From Acidobacteriota bacterium (lineage in GTDB: Bacteria; Acidobacteriota; Thermoanaerobaculia; Thermoanaerobaculales; Thermoanaerobaculaceae): 64,000 nt of DNA. A model generated the notes under the pieces. The model was not told the DNA's origin. It saw only the letters and a program-made list of their open reading frames with translations, and ran no database searches. Location of the stretch: assembly GCA_016213675.1 (NCBI GenBank), contig JACQZW010000039.1:1-64000 (forward strand). Reading direction: 5' to 3'. Shown in pieces: positions 7,020 through 15,766 of the stretch. Positions within the stretch are counted from its first letter, which is position 1; each line of letters starts with the position of its first letter. A program made the translations under genes and the position numbers.

Positions 7020-9368
7020 GTGGCGAACGTGGAACCTCTCGGCCAATTACCGGCGCGCGTTGCTGCGATCGTGGCCGCCGCCGTCCTTTCATTCACCGTG
7101 GCGGCCGCGTCGGCGACGATGACCAAGGTGCTGGTCGATCGCGACGGGGTCGTGCGGGTGACCGACGCCGCCCTGGCGGCGGCGGGGACGACCGTGCCGG
7201 ACGGCGACATCGCGCGGCTGACGCTGACGTTACGCGACCGCGAGGTCCCGGCGATCGTCCGCTCGTTGCCCCGCGGCTCGGCGGGCGGGCGGTTCGAGAT
7301 CCTCTTCCTCGGCCAGTTCCCGCGCGGCGAGAAGACCTGGGAGGACGAGTACACCTCGACCAACGTCTACGTCGTCTCCGGGGCTGCGGCGGGCGCCCAG
7401 CCGAAACGGATCGCCGTGGAGCGGTTGCGATACCTCGCCGCTCCCGCGGCGCCACGGGTGAGCTCGCCGCACCATCAGCACTTCGAGACCAACGCGAAGC
7501 TGGTGCGCTTCTCGGGGCGCAGCATGCCTGCGGAGCCGTGGTTCTGGGCGGAGATCCGCGCCACCGACGCCGAGCCGACCAAGATCGCGGTCGCGGTGCG
7601 CGACGTGACCGACCAGCCGGCCACGCTCAAGGCCCGGCTGATGGGTTACTCGCAGCTCCCGGCCAACCCGGACCACAACGTCGACGTGAAGCTCAACGGC
7701 CGGCCCCTCGGACAGGCCGTCTGGGACGGCGAGTCGGCCCACGAGTTCGTGGCGGAGCTGCCGGCCGGCGTCCTGGCCGAGGGCGAAAACCTGCTGACCT
7801 TCCACGCGCACGGCGAAAAGACCGACGGCATCGACGTGGTCCTCCTCGACTGGGTCGAGGTGAGCTACCAGCGGCGCCACTCGCTGACCGCCGAGGGCCA
7901 GGTGGTGGTGCAGGCCGAGCCCCAGTCGGTCGTCCGCGTCGAGGGCGCGGGCGAGCAGCCGGTGCTCCTCTGGGACGCGGCCGGCACACGGGCCCTGGAG
8001 GTCCAACCTCGTGCCGGGGCCGTCGAGTTCGTGGTCCCAGGGAGTCCGGGGCCGGGGCTCGCGGTGCAGCACGAGCTGCGGGCGGTCCGGGCCGACGGGG
8101 CGCTCGTCCCCCGGGGCGTGGTCGTCTCGCACCCGGCCGACCTGCGTGCGACGGGCCAGGGCGCCGAGTTCGTCATCATCAGCCATGAGATCTTCCTGCC
8201 TGCGGCCGAGCGGCTCGCCGCGGCCCGTCGCGCCGAGGGGCTGGCCACGCAGGTGGTGGTGGTCGGGGACATCTACGACCGCTTCCGCGGCGGCATGCTC
8301 CACCCCGACGCGATCCGCGACTTCCTCAAGCACGCGTGGGCGACGTTCTCCCCGCGGCCCCGCTACGTGCTCCTGATCGGTGATGCGAGCTGGGACTTCA
8401 AGCGCGAGAAGATCAGCGACACGGACTACTGGGACTGGCACTGGCAGCCGCAGTTCTCCCGCACCGTGCCGAAGAACAGCACCTACGGCTGGGCCGTCAA
8501 CGACGGCCGCAACACCCGGCTGTTCGTCCCGACGTACCAGTACCAGTCGCCGTACGGCCACGCCGCCAGCGACAACTACTTCGCGTGCGTGAGTTCGGAC
8601 ACCGCCAAGCCGGACCTCGCGATCGGCCGTTGGCCGGTGGCCACCCTGGCCGAGGCCAACGACATCGTGGACAAGACGCTGGCATACGGGGGTCTCCCGG
8701 CCAACGCGCTGTCCTCGGCGGTGTTCATCACCAGCGACGACAAATGGCTGCAGAATCAGACTGACACGCTGGCCGCGACGGCCGCCGAGAAGGGCTACGC
8801 GGTCCAGAAGGTCTACCCCCGCGCCGAGGATCGCGACAACAGCACCCAGACCGCCACGCTCCTGGGGTCATTCGACGGCGGCCCGGCGATGGTGGTGTTC
8901 AACGGCCACGGCGGTCGGTACATCTGGCGCACCGGCTGGCCGGACCTGACCAAGAACCACGACCTGTTCACGCTCGACGACCTCGACAACCTGCAGCCCA
9001 CGACGAGACTCCCGGTCGTCCTGAGCCTGACCTGTTACTCGGCCCCGTTCGACCACCCGCTGGCGGACTCGATCGGCGAGAAGCTCCTGCGCATCAAGGA
9101 CAGGGGCGCGATCGTCGTGGTCGCGTCGAGCTGGCGCAACGTGCCGCCGCTCGAGCTCGGCCGGCGGTTGATCACCGGCTTCGGTGACAAGGCGTCGCCC
9201 CGCATCGGCGACGTGTTCCTGTCGGCGAAGCGGGTGGAGACCGACGAGGCCGCCATCGCGACCTACAACATGCTCGGCGATCCCACGGTGGTCTACCGCG
9301 GACCCGAGCCGGCCTCGCGGGCCGCGGCCGCGGGAGGAGCCCCTGCAACGCCGGGGGCGACGAGGTGA
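7020..9368 (+). CDS. Secreted gingipain-family (C25) cysteine protease
   Basis: 782 residues. A hydrophobic export signal (VAAIVAAAVLSFTVAAASA) opens the protein. Residues about 90-380 form beta-rich domains, and the C25 catalytic domain occupies about 385-770. The catalytic dyad is visible: His630 in FNGHGG and Cys672 in LSLTCYSAPF, with the family's closing YNMLGDPTVVYR. C25 members include gingipains and PorU, the type IX secretion sortase of Bacteroidota. I see no type IX C-terminal sorting domain here; the protein ends in an Ala/Pro-rich tail. The stop overlaps the start of the next gene by 4 bp (GTGA), so the two products are translationally coupled and probably work together. Confidence 0.87.
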   Translation: MANVEPLGQLPARVAAIVAAAVLSFTVAAASATMTKVLVDRDGVVRVTDAALAAAGTTVPDGDIARLTLTLRDREVPAIVRSLPRGSAGGRFEILFLGQFPRGEKTWEDEYTSTNVYVVSGAAAGAQPKRIAVERLRYLAAPAAPRVSSPHHQHFETNAKLVRFSGRSMPAEPWFWAEIRATDAEPTKIAVAVRDVTDQPATLKARLMGYSQLPANPDHNVDVKLNGRPLGQAVWDGESAHEFVAELPAGVLAEGENLLTFHAHGEKTDGIDVVLLDWVEVSYQRRHSLTAEGQVVVQAEPQSVVRVEGAGEQPVLLWDAAGTRALEVQPRAGAVEFVVPGSPGPGLAVQHELRAVRADGALVPRGVVVSHPADLRATGQGAEFVIISHEIFLPAAERLAAARRAEGLATQVVVVGDIYDRFRGGMLHPDAIRDFLKHAWATFSPRPRYVLLIGDASWDFKREKISDTDYWDWHWQPQFSRTVPKNSTYGWAVNDGRNTRLFVPTYQYQSPYGHAASDNYFACVSSDTAKPDLAIGRWPVATLAEANDIVDKTLAYGGLPANALSSAVFITSDDKWLQNQTDTLAATAAEKGYAVQKVYPRAEDRDNSTQTATLLGSFDGGPAMVVFNGHGGRYIWRTGWPDLTKNHDLFTLDDLDNLQPTTRLPVVLSLTCYSAPFDHPLADSIGEKLLRIKDRGAIVVVASSWRNVPPLELGRRLITGFGDKASPRIGDVFLSAKRVETDEAAIATYNMLGDPTVVYRGPEPASRAAAAGGAPATPGATR

Positions 9369-9850
9369 TCACGATGAACGCGATCCGACTCAGTGGCGCC
9401 GTGCTGGCGCTCGCCATCATCGCAGTGGTTCCGACGGCGGCGATCGGCCAGGTGGATGCACCTCCTTCGATCACCCCCGTCCCCGAGCCGACTGCGGTCG
9501 TCACGGAGGTCGCGGCGCCCCTGCGGATCACCCTGCGTTGGACGACTGCCTCGGAGCTGGACAACTACGGCTTCTTCGTGATGCGCTCGGACGTCGAGGA
9601 GGGCCCGTTCAAGCCCCTTCACCCCAAGGCGATCGCCGGGGCCGGCAACTCCGAGATGCCGCACAAGTACTCCTACGACGACACGGCCGTGGAAATGGGC
9701 AAGAGCTACTTCTACTACGTCGAGTCGGTGTCGACGCGGGGCGAGCGGGAGAAGTTCACCCCGGTCATCACCAAGATCTGCTGCAAGGTCCCGACCCCGA
9801 CGCCTTCCGAGGCATCGCCGACCTCGCCGGTCCCGACAGGCTCGCGTTGA
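9365..9850 (+). CDS. Small secreted Fn3-like protein coupled to the C25 protease
   Basis: 161 residues: a signal peptide (VLALAIIAVVPTAAIGQ), then one fibronectin-III-like sandwich with the recurrent pattern LRWTTASELDNYGFFVMRS and YFYYVESVSTRGE, then a Cys-Cys pair and a Pro/Thr/Ser-rich tail. The GTG at 9365 overlaps the protease stop; an ATG at 9374 is an alternative start. The single domain and coupling suggest a partner, substrate or anchoring subunit of the protease. That role is inference from position only. Confidence 0.7.
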   Translation: MITMNAIRLSGAVLALAIIAVVPTAAIGQVDAPPSITPVPEPTAVVTEVAAPLRITLRWTTASELDNYGFFVMRSDVEEGPFKPLHPKAIAGAGNSEMPHKYSYDDTAVEMGKSYFYYVESVSTRGEREKFTPVITKICCKVPTPTPSEASPTSPVPTGSR

Positions 9851-9897
9851 GGCGTCGTAGTGGGAGCGAACCCCGGAAGCGCCCACGGTCCGGCTGG

Positions 9898-9903
9898 TAG
9901 AAT
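9898..9903 (+). promoter_or_regulatory. -10 hexamer TAGAAT before a GT2 gene
   Basis: GGTAGAATCCCC is shared with the site at 7006-7017. Here a 27-nt leader containing GAGGAG separates it from the ATG at 9931, so this transcript would have a leader. Confidence 0.4.
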
Positions 9904-9930
9904 CCCCGCGCAGCCTTGTGACGAGGAGTG

Positions 9931-10884
9931 ATGAGCGAGCCGGCCGAGCCCCGCTTTTCAGTGGTCATCCCGACCCGCGACACGCGGGAGTTGACGATGT
10001 CCTGTCTCGCGTCGTTGCGGGCGTGCTCCCGTGATGGCCTGGAGGTCATCGTCGTCGACGACGCCTCCAGCGACGGAACCGAGGCGGCCGTGGCGGCGTC
10101 GTTCCCGGACACGCGGGTGATCCGTCTCGAGACGCAGGCCGGTTTCACCGCTGCAGCAAACCGGGGCCTCGCCGCGGCACGCGGCCGCGTCATGCTCCTG
10201 CTCAACAGCGATACCGAGCTCGCCGGGTCCTGCCTGAGCCCGCTCGCTGCGGCTTTCGAAGGCGATCCGACCCTCGGTGCGGCCGGTGCCGAGCTGTACT
10301 TCCCGGACGGGACCCCGCAGTGGAGCGCCGGCCGGGCCCCGACGTTGGCCTGGCTGTTCGCCCTGGCGAGCGGGTTGCCGCGCCTGCTGCGGCGGGTGCC
10401 GGGTTACCGCTGGGTTCGTCCGTTGCACGGGCCCGCCCGTGGTCGGGTCGAGTGGGTCGGGGGCGCCGCCATGGCGATCTCGCGCGAGGCCTGGACGAGC
10501 GTCGGCCCGTTCGACGAGAGCTACAGGTTCTACTGCCAGGATCTCGACTTCTGCTTGCGCCTCCAGGAGCGGGGCTGGCGCGTCGAGGTGGTGCCCGGTT
10601 TCCGGATCCTCCACCACCAAGGCGCCAGCGTCGCTCAGATCTCCGGGTCCACCCAGCATCGCTTCCATCCCGAGTTCCTGTGGGTCGATCTGCTGCGCTG
10701 GGCCGGCAAGGGGCGGGGGCCGACATGGCAACGCCGGGCTGCCCGGGTCGTGCGGCTCGGCACGCGGTTACGGATCGCGGCCCGCCGGATGGCGCTCCCG
10801 TTCGTGCGCGCCGGGGAGCGCGAGGCGTGGAGACGCGACACGCGGGCGTTCGAGGTGGCGCTCGCGGCGATCGGCCACACCTGA
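9931..10884 (+). CDS. Family 2 glycosyltransferase (rhamnosyltransferase-like)
   Basis: 317 residues with a GT-A fold. The N-terminal FSVVIPTRDT strand is followed by VIVVDDASSDGT for nucleotide binding, LLLNSDTEL (the DXD-equivalent) and FDESYRFYCQDLDFCLRL with the catalytic-base acidic residues. This matches the WbbL/rhamnosyl-type GT2 group that extends surface glycans. The C-terminal 80 residues are Arg-rich without clear membrane spans. The ATG at 9931 was preferred to the GTG three bases earlier. It follows the protease/Fn3 pair by about 80 bp and may act on the same exported glycan or glycoprotein. Confidence 0.85.
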   Translation: MSEPAEPRFSVVIPTRDTRELTMSCLASLRACSRDGLEVIVVDDASSDGTEAAVAASFPDTRVIRLETQAGFTAAANRGLAAARGRVMLLLNSDTELAGSCLSPLAAAFEGDPTLGAAGAELYFPDGTPQWSAGRAPTLAWLFALASGLPRLLRRVPGYRWVRPLHGPARGRVEWVGGAAMAISREAWTSVGPFDESYRFYCQDLDFCLRLQERGWRVEVVPGFRILHHQGASVAQISGSTQHRFHPEFLWVDLLRWAGKGRGPTWQRRAARVVRLGTRLRIAARRMALPFVRAGEREAWRRDTRAFEVALAAIGHT

Positions 10885-10960
10885 CACTCGGACCCGTCGT
10901 CACCAGCGAGCACGCGGGACACCTCGACCGAACGACGGGGCGGGGCAGAGGTTCTCCTCT

Positions 10961-10988
10961 GTCCCCTGTTCCCCGTCCCCCGTCTTCT
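10961..10988. repeat. 7-bp-period array between two convergent genes
   Basis: On the plus strand the bases read GTCCCCT, GTTCCCC, GTCCCCC, GTCTTCT and then CTA, which is the smpB stop codon on the minus strand. The array therefore starts immediately after smpB. It fills the last part of a 104-bp gap with the convergent GT2 gene; the rest of the gap shows nothing recognisable. Confidence 0.75.
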
Positions 10989-11435
10989 CTACCGGTGGTC
11001 CTTGAGGTCGGCCGCGGCGTCGCGGTCGAGCTCTCGCTGCCTGATCGTCTCGCGCTTGTCGTGGAGCTTCTTGCCCCGGCCCAGGCCGAGCTCGACCTTG
11101 ATCCAGTTGCCCTCGAGACCGATCGCGAGCGGGACCACCGTCAGGCCCTTCTCCGTCACCTTGCCGACCAGACGATGCAGCTCGCGGGCGTGGAGAAGCA
11201 GCTTGCGGCGGCGGATCGGGTCGTGCTGGGCGTACCCAGCGTTGTGGTACGGCGAGATGTGGACGCCGACCAGGTAGCCTTGGCCGCCCTCGAACACCAC
11301 GTGGCCGTCCTGCAGGTTGACGCTCCCGGCGCGGAGCGACTTCACCTCGCTGCCGGTCAGGGCGATGCCGGCGGTGAACCGCTCGAGGAGCTCGTACTCG
11401 AAGCGAGCCCGACGGTTGACGGCGAGGACCTTCAC
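10989..11435 (-). CDS. smpB: SsrA (tmRNA)-binding protein SmpB
   Basis: 148 residues, the family's usual length. The beta-barrel opens with VLAVNRRARFEYELLERF and continues with GIALTGSEVKSLRAG and the conserved KLLLH motif, GLTVVPL, and the basic tail LGRGKKLHDKRETI that guides tmRNA into the A site. It rescues stalled ribosomes by trans-translation. The GTG start at 11435 overlaps the stop of the upstream HD-GYP gene (GTGA), so translation is coupled. No tmRNA gene is visible in the window. Confidence 0.95.
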   Translation of the reverse strand: MKVLAVNRRARFEYELLERFTAGIALTGSEVKSLRAGSVNLQDGHVVFEGGQGYLVGVHISPYHNAGYAQHDPIRRRKLLLHARELHRLVGKVTEKGLTVVPLAIGLEGNWIKVELGLGRGKKLHDKRETIRQRELDRDAAADLKDHR

Positions 11436-12925
11436 GCGCGGACCAGGTCTTCGAACAGCGGCACCAGCTCGGGGTCGAACTGGCGCCCCGACTCGCTGCG
11501 GATCAGGTCGAGCGCGGCGTCGCGGCCCAGGGTTCGCCGGTACGACGACGGCGAGGTCAGGACGTCGTACACCTCCGCCAGGTGGACGATCCGGCTGCCC
11601 AGCGGGATGTTCCGCCCGGCCAGCCGGTTGGGGTAGCCGCTCCCGTCCCACCGTTCGTGGTGGTGGCGGACGATGCCGGCGAGGTCACCGGGGAACTCGG
11701 CGGACTCGAGGATGCGGGCGCCGACGACGGGGTGGCGCTGGTACATGCGCTTCTCCAGCTCCCCGGGACGCTCCATGCGGTAGGTGCGCGCATAGTCGAG
11801 CTCGCGCAGGCCGACATCGTGGAGGTAGGCCGCCACCGTGATGAGCTCCTCTTCCTCCTCGCGCACGCCCACTCCGGCCGCCAGCCGCTGAGCCAGCTCG
11901 GAGACCGCTTGCGAGTGCTGGCGGAGATGCGGGAACGTCGTTTCGCCGGGCTCGAGCAGGATCCGGGCGAGGTTGCGGGCAGCCCGGCGATAGTCGCGAA
12001 GTTGGCGAGCGAGGTCGAACTGGCCGCGCGCGAGGGCGAGCACGGTGTCGCCGGCGGTGCCGCCCGTGGGCGTCAGCACCGAGAAGACTGCCCAGACCGG
12101 CGGGCCGGCCAGGATGACGGCGCTGCGGATCTCCTCAGCCCGCTTTTCGGACCCGTCGCTGGCCTCCTCGGCCCATCCCCAGCGAGCGAGCGGCGGCACT
12201 CGGGCACCGCTCGCCTCGAGCGCGCGAACCTGGTGCGCGGCCAGGGCCTCGCGCTGTCGACTCTCGAGGGGGGAGGCGCGGAGGACCAGGGCGCGGACGG
12301 TCTTCCCGTCGGTGACGGTGAGGGCCGTGGCCGCCACGGTCGGCAGCCGCGCGGACTCGGTGGCCACGGCGGCCAACGCCTGGAGGACCCCGACGAAAGG
12401 CAGCGGGAGCCGGGAATCGGCCAGTGTGGGGGCGGGGCGCGGCGTCGGTGTCTGGCTGGGTGCGACCGCGGGTCCGTACATCCCGAGCTCGCGGAGGAAC
12501 GACTCGAGGCCCGCGCCGATCGCCCGCGCGATGGGGACGTCCTCCGGGCTGTAGGCGAGCTTGCGAGCCTTGTCGCGGGCGTCGACGAGGCCGACGAGCC
12601 GGTCGCCGACCGTGAGCGGGATGGTCAGGAGTCGGACGCTTCCGGCGTTCTCGAGAAACGGTCCGAGTGCGGCGTCGTCCTTGGGGTTGTTGAGGTAGGA
12701 GGGCATCGTGCGATGGCGCCGCACCCAGTCGTACAGCGGCGACCCCGGCTTCACCTCCGCCTCGACCGCGTCGCGCCGGCCGAACCCGTAGTGGGCGGCG
12801 AGCTCGAAGGAGCCACCGCTGCCGGACAGATAGAGGGCGGCCTTGACGGCTCCGAGCTCCTCCATGCAGCGATAGAGCAGTTCCTTGGCGTGACGCTCCG
12901 ACTCAGGATCCAGACCCTGCAGCAC
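11432..12925 (-). CDS. GAF/HD-GYP domain protein (predicted c-di-GMP phosphodiesterase)
   Basis: About 497 residues. The N-terminal 160 residues resemble a GAF sensor (SVRLLTIPLTVGDRLVGLVD), then a Pro-rich linker and a second sensor-like region. The C-terminal 190 residues form the HD-GYP hydrolase: YLHDVG with His369-Asp370, then HHHERWDGSGYPNRLAG carrying the GYP motif, and PLGSRIVHLAEVYD. Such proteins usually degrade c-di-GMP to GMP, controlling attachment or motility. I chose the GTG at 12925, which has GGGGGA just upstream; a TTG at 12943 is possible. Coupling to smpB is unusual and probably reflects only shared transcription. Confidence 0.85.
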   Translation of the reverse strand: MLQGLDPESERHAKELLYRCMEELGAVKAALYLSGSGGSFELAAHYGFGRRDAVEAEVKPGSPLYDWVRRHRTMPSYLNNPKDDAALGPFLENAGSVRLLTIPLTVGDRLVGLVDARDKARKLAYSPEDVPIARAIGAGLESFLRELGMYGPAVAPSQTPTPRPAPTLADSRLPLPFVGVLQALAAVATESARLPTVAATALTVTDGKTVRALVLRASPLESRQREALAAHQVRALEASGARVPPLARWGWAEEASDGSEKRAEEIRSAVILAGPPVWAVFSVLTPTGGTAGDTVLALARGQFDLARQLRDYRRAARNLARILLEPGETTFPHLRQHSQAVSELAQRLAAGVGVREEEEELITVAAYLHDVGLRELDYARTYRMERPGELEKRMYQRHPVVGARILESAEFPGDLAGIVRHHHERWDGSGYPNRLAGRNIPLGSRIVHLAEVYDVLTSPSSYRRTLGRDAALDLIRSESGRQFDPELVPLFEDLVRA

Positions 12926-12985
12926 GATGTCCCCCGTTGGCAAAGTCTATCACCCTGATTGAGCAGGTGCCGCAACGCACGTCGA

Positions 12986-13042
12986 GGCCTGACGGCCGGC
13001 CCGACACGCCGCCGTGGCGGTCCGGGACCGGGGGGTCAGGCC
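12986..13042. repeat. Inverted repeat in a divergent promoter region
   Basis: GGCCTGAC (12986-12993) is mirrored by GTCAGGCC (13035-13042) with 41 bp of GC-rich sequence between. It lies in the 158-bp gap between the divergent HD-GYP and DUF4390 genes, so it could be an operator or a cruciform. No 7-bp periodicity is present. Confidence 0.35.
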
Positions 13043-13068
13043 GGGCGGCCACTCTGCTGCCAGAATGG

Positions 13069-13074
13069 TAATCT
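13069..13074 (+). promoter_or_regulatory. -10-like hexamer TAATCT before the DUF4390 gene
   Basis: TAATCT ends 9 nt before the ATG at 13084, and no Shine-Dalgarno sequence is present. This is near-leaderless geometry. Confidence 0.35.
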
Positions 13075-13083
13075 TGCCGCACG

Positions 13084-13584
13084 ATGCTCATCTGTGCGCT
13101 CCTGCTCGCTGCGGCGGCCGCTTCCGAGCTCGAGGTGAGCCTGTCCTCTGCCCCGGCTCGGCTGTCGGTTCAGCTCGCGGTCTCCCGCGAGCTCCCCGCC
13201 GAGTGGCGCCAGGCGCTCGAGGCCGGTGCCCCGGTGAGCATCACGTATCGGCTCAGGCTCTTTCGCAACCGCCGGTGGCTGTGGGACCAGCGCCTCGCCG
13301 GACACGAGCTCCTTGTCAAGGCCGAGCGTGACCCTCTCACCGGCGTCTTTACGCTCGCCGCCGAGCTGGACGGGGAGATCCTCGCCTCGGGCCAGGCGGC
13401 CTCGGTGGACGAGGCCGTTCACTGGATGACCCATCCGCCGCCGGCCGAGATTCCCGTGCCGCTGCGCCACGACCCCCTGTGGCTCGTGGTCCGGGCCGAG
13501 TTCCTGACGCGCTACAAGCTGCTGGTGTTCCCCTCGACCGTTGGGACCGATTGGGTGACCCGGGCGGTGCAGGAGGCGCAGTGA
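13084..13584 (+). CDS. DUF4390 family exported protein
   Basis: 166 residues with a short signal sequence (MLICALLLAAAAASE) and then one beta-rich domain containing the family's run of alternating strands (VSITYRLRLFRNRRWLWDQ, LAAELDGEILASGQ). It matches the DUF4390 type that commonly precedes NtrY-like kinases. The stop overlaps the GTG of the kinase (GTGA). A periplasmic partner or signal input for that kinase is a reasonable inference; no biochemical function is known to me. Confidence 0.75.
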   Translation: MLICALLLAAAAASELEVSLSSAPARLSVQLAVSRELPAEWRQALEAGAPVSITYRLRLFRNRRWLWDQRLAGHELLVKAERDPLTGVFTLAAELDGEILASGQAASVDEAVHWMTHPPPAEIPVPLRHDPLWLVVRAEFLTRYKLLVFPSTVGTDWVTRAVQEAQ

Positions 13585-15689
13585 TCGGCTGGCGGCGGCG
13601 GTGGCAACGCTACCGCCGGCAGAACCGCGTCCTCGTCGCCCTCTACCTCCTGCTCCTCGGGCTCGCCGGTGGCGGCTACCTGCTGTTCTCCCGGATGCGC
13701 GCCCTGCCCCCCGAGGAGCTCACCAACCGGCTCCTGACCTTCCTGCTGTGGTGGTTCGACCTGACCCTCATCGCCATCCTGCTGTTCATCCTGCTGCGCA
13801 ACCTGGTCAAGCTCCTCCTCGAGCGGCACCACGGGATCCTCGGCTCCCGGTTCCGCACTAAGCTGCTGCTCTCCTACCTGGTCCTCATCGTGGTGCCGAC
13901 CGGCGCGCTCTTCATCCTCGGTGCCTCGCTGCTCTCCCAGGCCACCGCCTCGTGGTTCGCCGCCCCGGTCGAGGGGATGGCGCGGACCGGAACCGAGCTG
14001 GCCGAAGGGGTGCGGCTGGACTCCGAGAGCCGGGCGCGGCGGGTCGCCGGCGTGGTGGCCGCGGCGTTGACCCGCGTCGCCGACGAGCAGGAGCGCCTCG
14101 CCGAGTTGGAGCGCCTGCACGTCCTGTTGGGGAACGACTTCACCGGGTACTACCGGAACTCCGTCGCCGTGGTCGAGCTGGTCGACCCTCGGCTGCGCAC
14201 GCTGCTCCGCCTCCCGCCCATCGAAGCGCCGCTCGACCCCGCCGACGGCAGCCGGAGCGAGCGCGCCGGCCCGACCGTCGTCGTCCGGGCCTGGGAGCGC
14301 CTGGGCGACGGCTCGTGGGTGGTCATCGGCGACGCCCTCCCGGAGAACCTGGTCGCCGCCGAGGGACGGCTGGCGGCGGGCGGCGCGGCGTACGAGCGGC
14401 TCAAGCTCGAACGCCCGACCGTCACGGCCACGATGGTCCTGGGCTTCGGCGGGCTCGCGCTGGTCGTGGTGTTCGCGGCCATCTGGCTCGGTCTGTACCT
14501 GTCCCGCAGCTTCACCGAGCCGCTGCTCGCCCTGGTCGCCACCACCAACCGGGTGGCGGCGGGCGAGACGCTCGAGGAGGTTCCGCTGCCGGCGGAGGAC
14601 GAGGTCGGGCTCCTGGTCGGTTCGTTCAACGCCATGGTGCGCAAGTTGCGCAGCCAGGAGCAGGAGATGAGGTCGACTCTCGGTCGCCTCGACGCCGTGC
14701 TCGGTGCGATCCGCACCGGCGTCCTCACCCTCGACGCCGACCGCGCCACGGTGACCGGCAACCCCGCCGCGGCGGCGCTGCTCGGACTTCCCGCGCTCGT
14801 CACCCGCACGGTGGCCCTCGAGGAGCTGACCGTCGCCGGTCTCGGCAAGCTGGTGGAGGCGATCCAGACGGCCGCGGGACCGACCCGCGCCTCGCACACG
14901 ATTCACCCGGGCGGGGTCACGCGGATGCTCGAGGTCGCGGTGGTCCCGCTCGGCGGTGAGGACCGGCCGGAGGGGTGGGTGGTGGCGCTCGAGGACCTCA
15001 CGCAGCTCGTGCGCGCGCAGCGACAGGCGGCATGGAGCGAGGCGGCCCGCCGCATCGCGCACCAGATCAAGAACCCGCTCACGCCGATCCGCCTGGCCGC
15101 GGAGCGGATGGCCCGCCACGTCGAGCGTGGCGCCTCGGACCTCGAGGAGATCGTGCCGCAGGGGTGCCGCGCCATCGTCGAGCACGTCCAGTCGATGCAG
15201 GAGATGGTCGACGCCTTCTCGCGCTTCGCGAAGCTGCCACCGACCGCACGGCGGCCGGTCCGGCTGGGAGAGCTGATCGGCCAGGTCGCCACCCTCTACC
15301 ACGGCGTGCGGCCGGGGCTGGTCGTCCGGGCCAGGGACGGGTTGGGCGGGCGAGAGGTCCTCGTCGACCCCGAGCAACTCCGGCAGGCGCTGACCAACCT
15401 GGTCGACAACGCGGTCGAGGCGTCCGTCGACGGTGGCGAGATCGTGATCGCGACCGCCGTCGACGGCGAAGAGGTCGTGATCGAGGTCGCCGACCAGGGG
15501 CAGGGACTCGAGGTCGCCGACCCGGAGCTGCTCTTCCAGCCGTTCTACTCCACCAAGGGACGGGGCTCCGGCGTCGGGCTCGCGGTGGTGCAGAGGATCG
15601 TCACCGACCATGGCGGTACGGTCCGCCTCCAGGCGAACGCGCCGCGCGGCGTCCGGGCCGTGATCCGGCTCCCGGGAGGCGAAAGCTAG
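13581..15689 (+). CDS. NtrY-like membrane sensor histidine kinase
   Basis: 702 residues. Three N-terminal membrane segments (about 18-38, 51-72 and 95-117) are followed by an extracytoplasmic region, a fourth span near 285-307, HAMP (RSFTEPLLALVATTNRVAAG), a PAS-like domain, HisKA with IAHQIKNPLTPIRL (His494) and a HATPase domain (NLVDNAVEAS, GSGVGLAVVQRIV). The architecture and the QIKNPLTPI phospho-acceptor box are those of NtrY. The usual partner NtrX is not adjacent; the next gene is a TPR protein. It is translationally coupled to the DUF4390 gene, which may sense for it. Confidence 0.88.
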   Translation: MIGWRRRWQRYRRQNRVLVALYLLLLGLAGGGYLLFSRMRALPPEELTNRLLTFLLWWFDLTLIAILLFILLRNLVKLLLERHHGILGSRFRTKLLLSYLVLIVVPTGALFILGASLLSQATASWFAAPVEGMARTGTELAEGVRLDSESRARRVAGVVAAALTRVADEQERLAELERLHVLLGNDFTGYYRNSVAVVELVDPRLRTLLRLPPIEAPLDPADGSRSERAGPTVVVRAWERLGDGSWVVIGDALPENLVAAEGRLAAGGAAYERLKLERPTVTATMVLGFGGLALVVVFAAIWLGLYLSRSFTEPLLALVATTNRVAAGETLEEVPLPAEDEVGLLVGSFNAMVRKLRSQEQEMRSTLGRLDAVLGAIRTGVLTLDADRATVTGNPAAAALLGLPALVTRTVALEELTVAGLGKLVEAIQTAAGPTRASHTIHPGGVTRMLEVAVVPLGGEDRPEGWVVALEDLTQLVRAQRQAAWSEAARRIAHQIKNPLTPIRLAAERMARHVERGASDLEEIVPQGCRAIVEHVQSMQEMVDAFSRFAKLPPTARRPVRLGELIGQVATLYHGVRPGLVVRARDGLGGREVLVDPEQLRQALTNLVDNAVEASVDGGEIVIATAVDGEEVVIEVADQGQGLEVADPELLFQPFYSTKGRGSGVGLAVVQRIVTDHGGTVRLQANAPRGVRAVIRLPGGES

Positions 15690-15728
15690 ACCCGCCGGCG
15701 CCGCGATCTCGGTGGCCCGGGCGTCGCA

Positions 15729-15757
15729 TTGACCCCTGCTCCGCCGCGCGGTAGCAT
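15729..15757 (+). promoter_or_regulatory. Sigma-70-type promoter TTGACC-17-TAGCAT
   Basis: TTGACC (15729-15734) and TAGCAT (15752-15757) are separated by exactly 17 bp. The -10 ends 9 nt before the ATG of the TPR gene, giving a very short or absent leader. This is one of the few leaderless-type sites with a clear -35. Confidence 0.65.
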
Positions 15758-15766
15758 CAACAAGTT

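Noticed and set aside
12953-12980. Shared GCAGGTGCCGCAA near 12963 and 31536 as a common operator
   Set aside because: Only 13 bases match and there is no symmetry or third copy; chance is likely in GC-rich DNA.
13512-15611. 699-codon minus-strand frame opposite the NtrY-like kinase
   Set aside because: Composition is His/Asp/Arg-rich without domains, and the plus strand carries complete kinase motifs.
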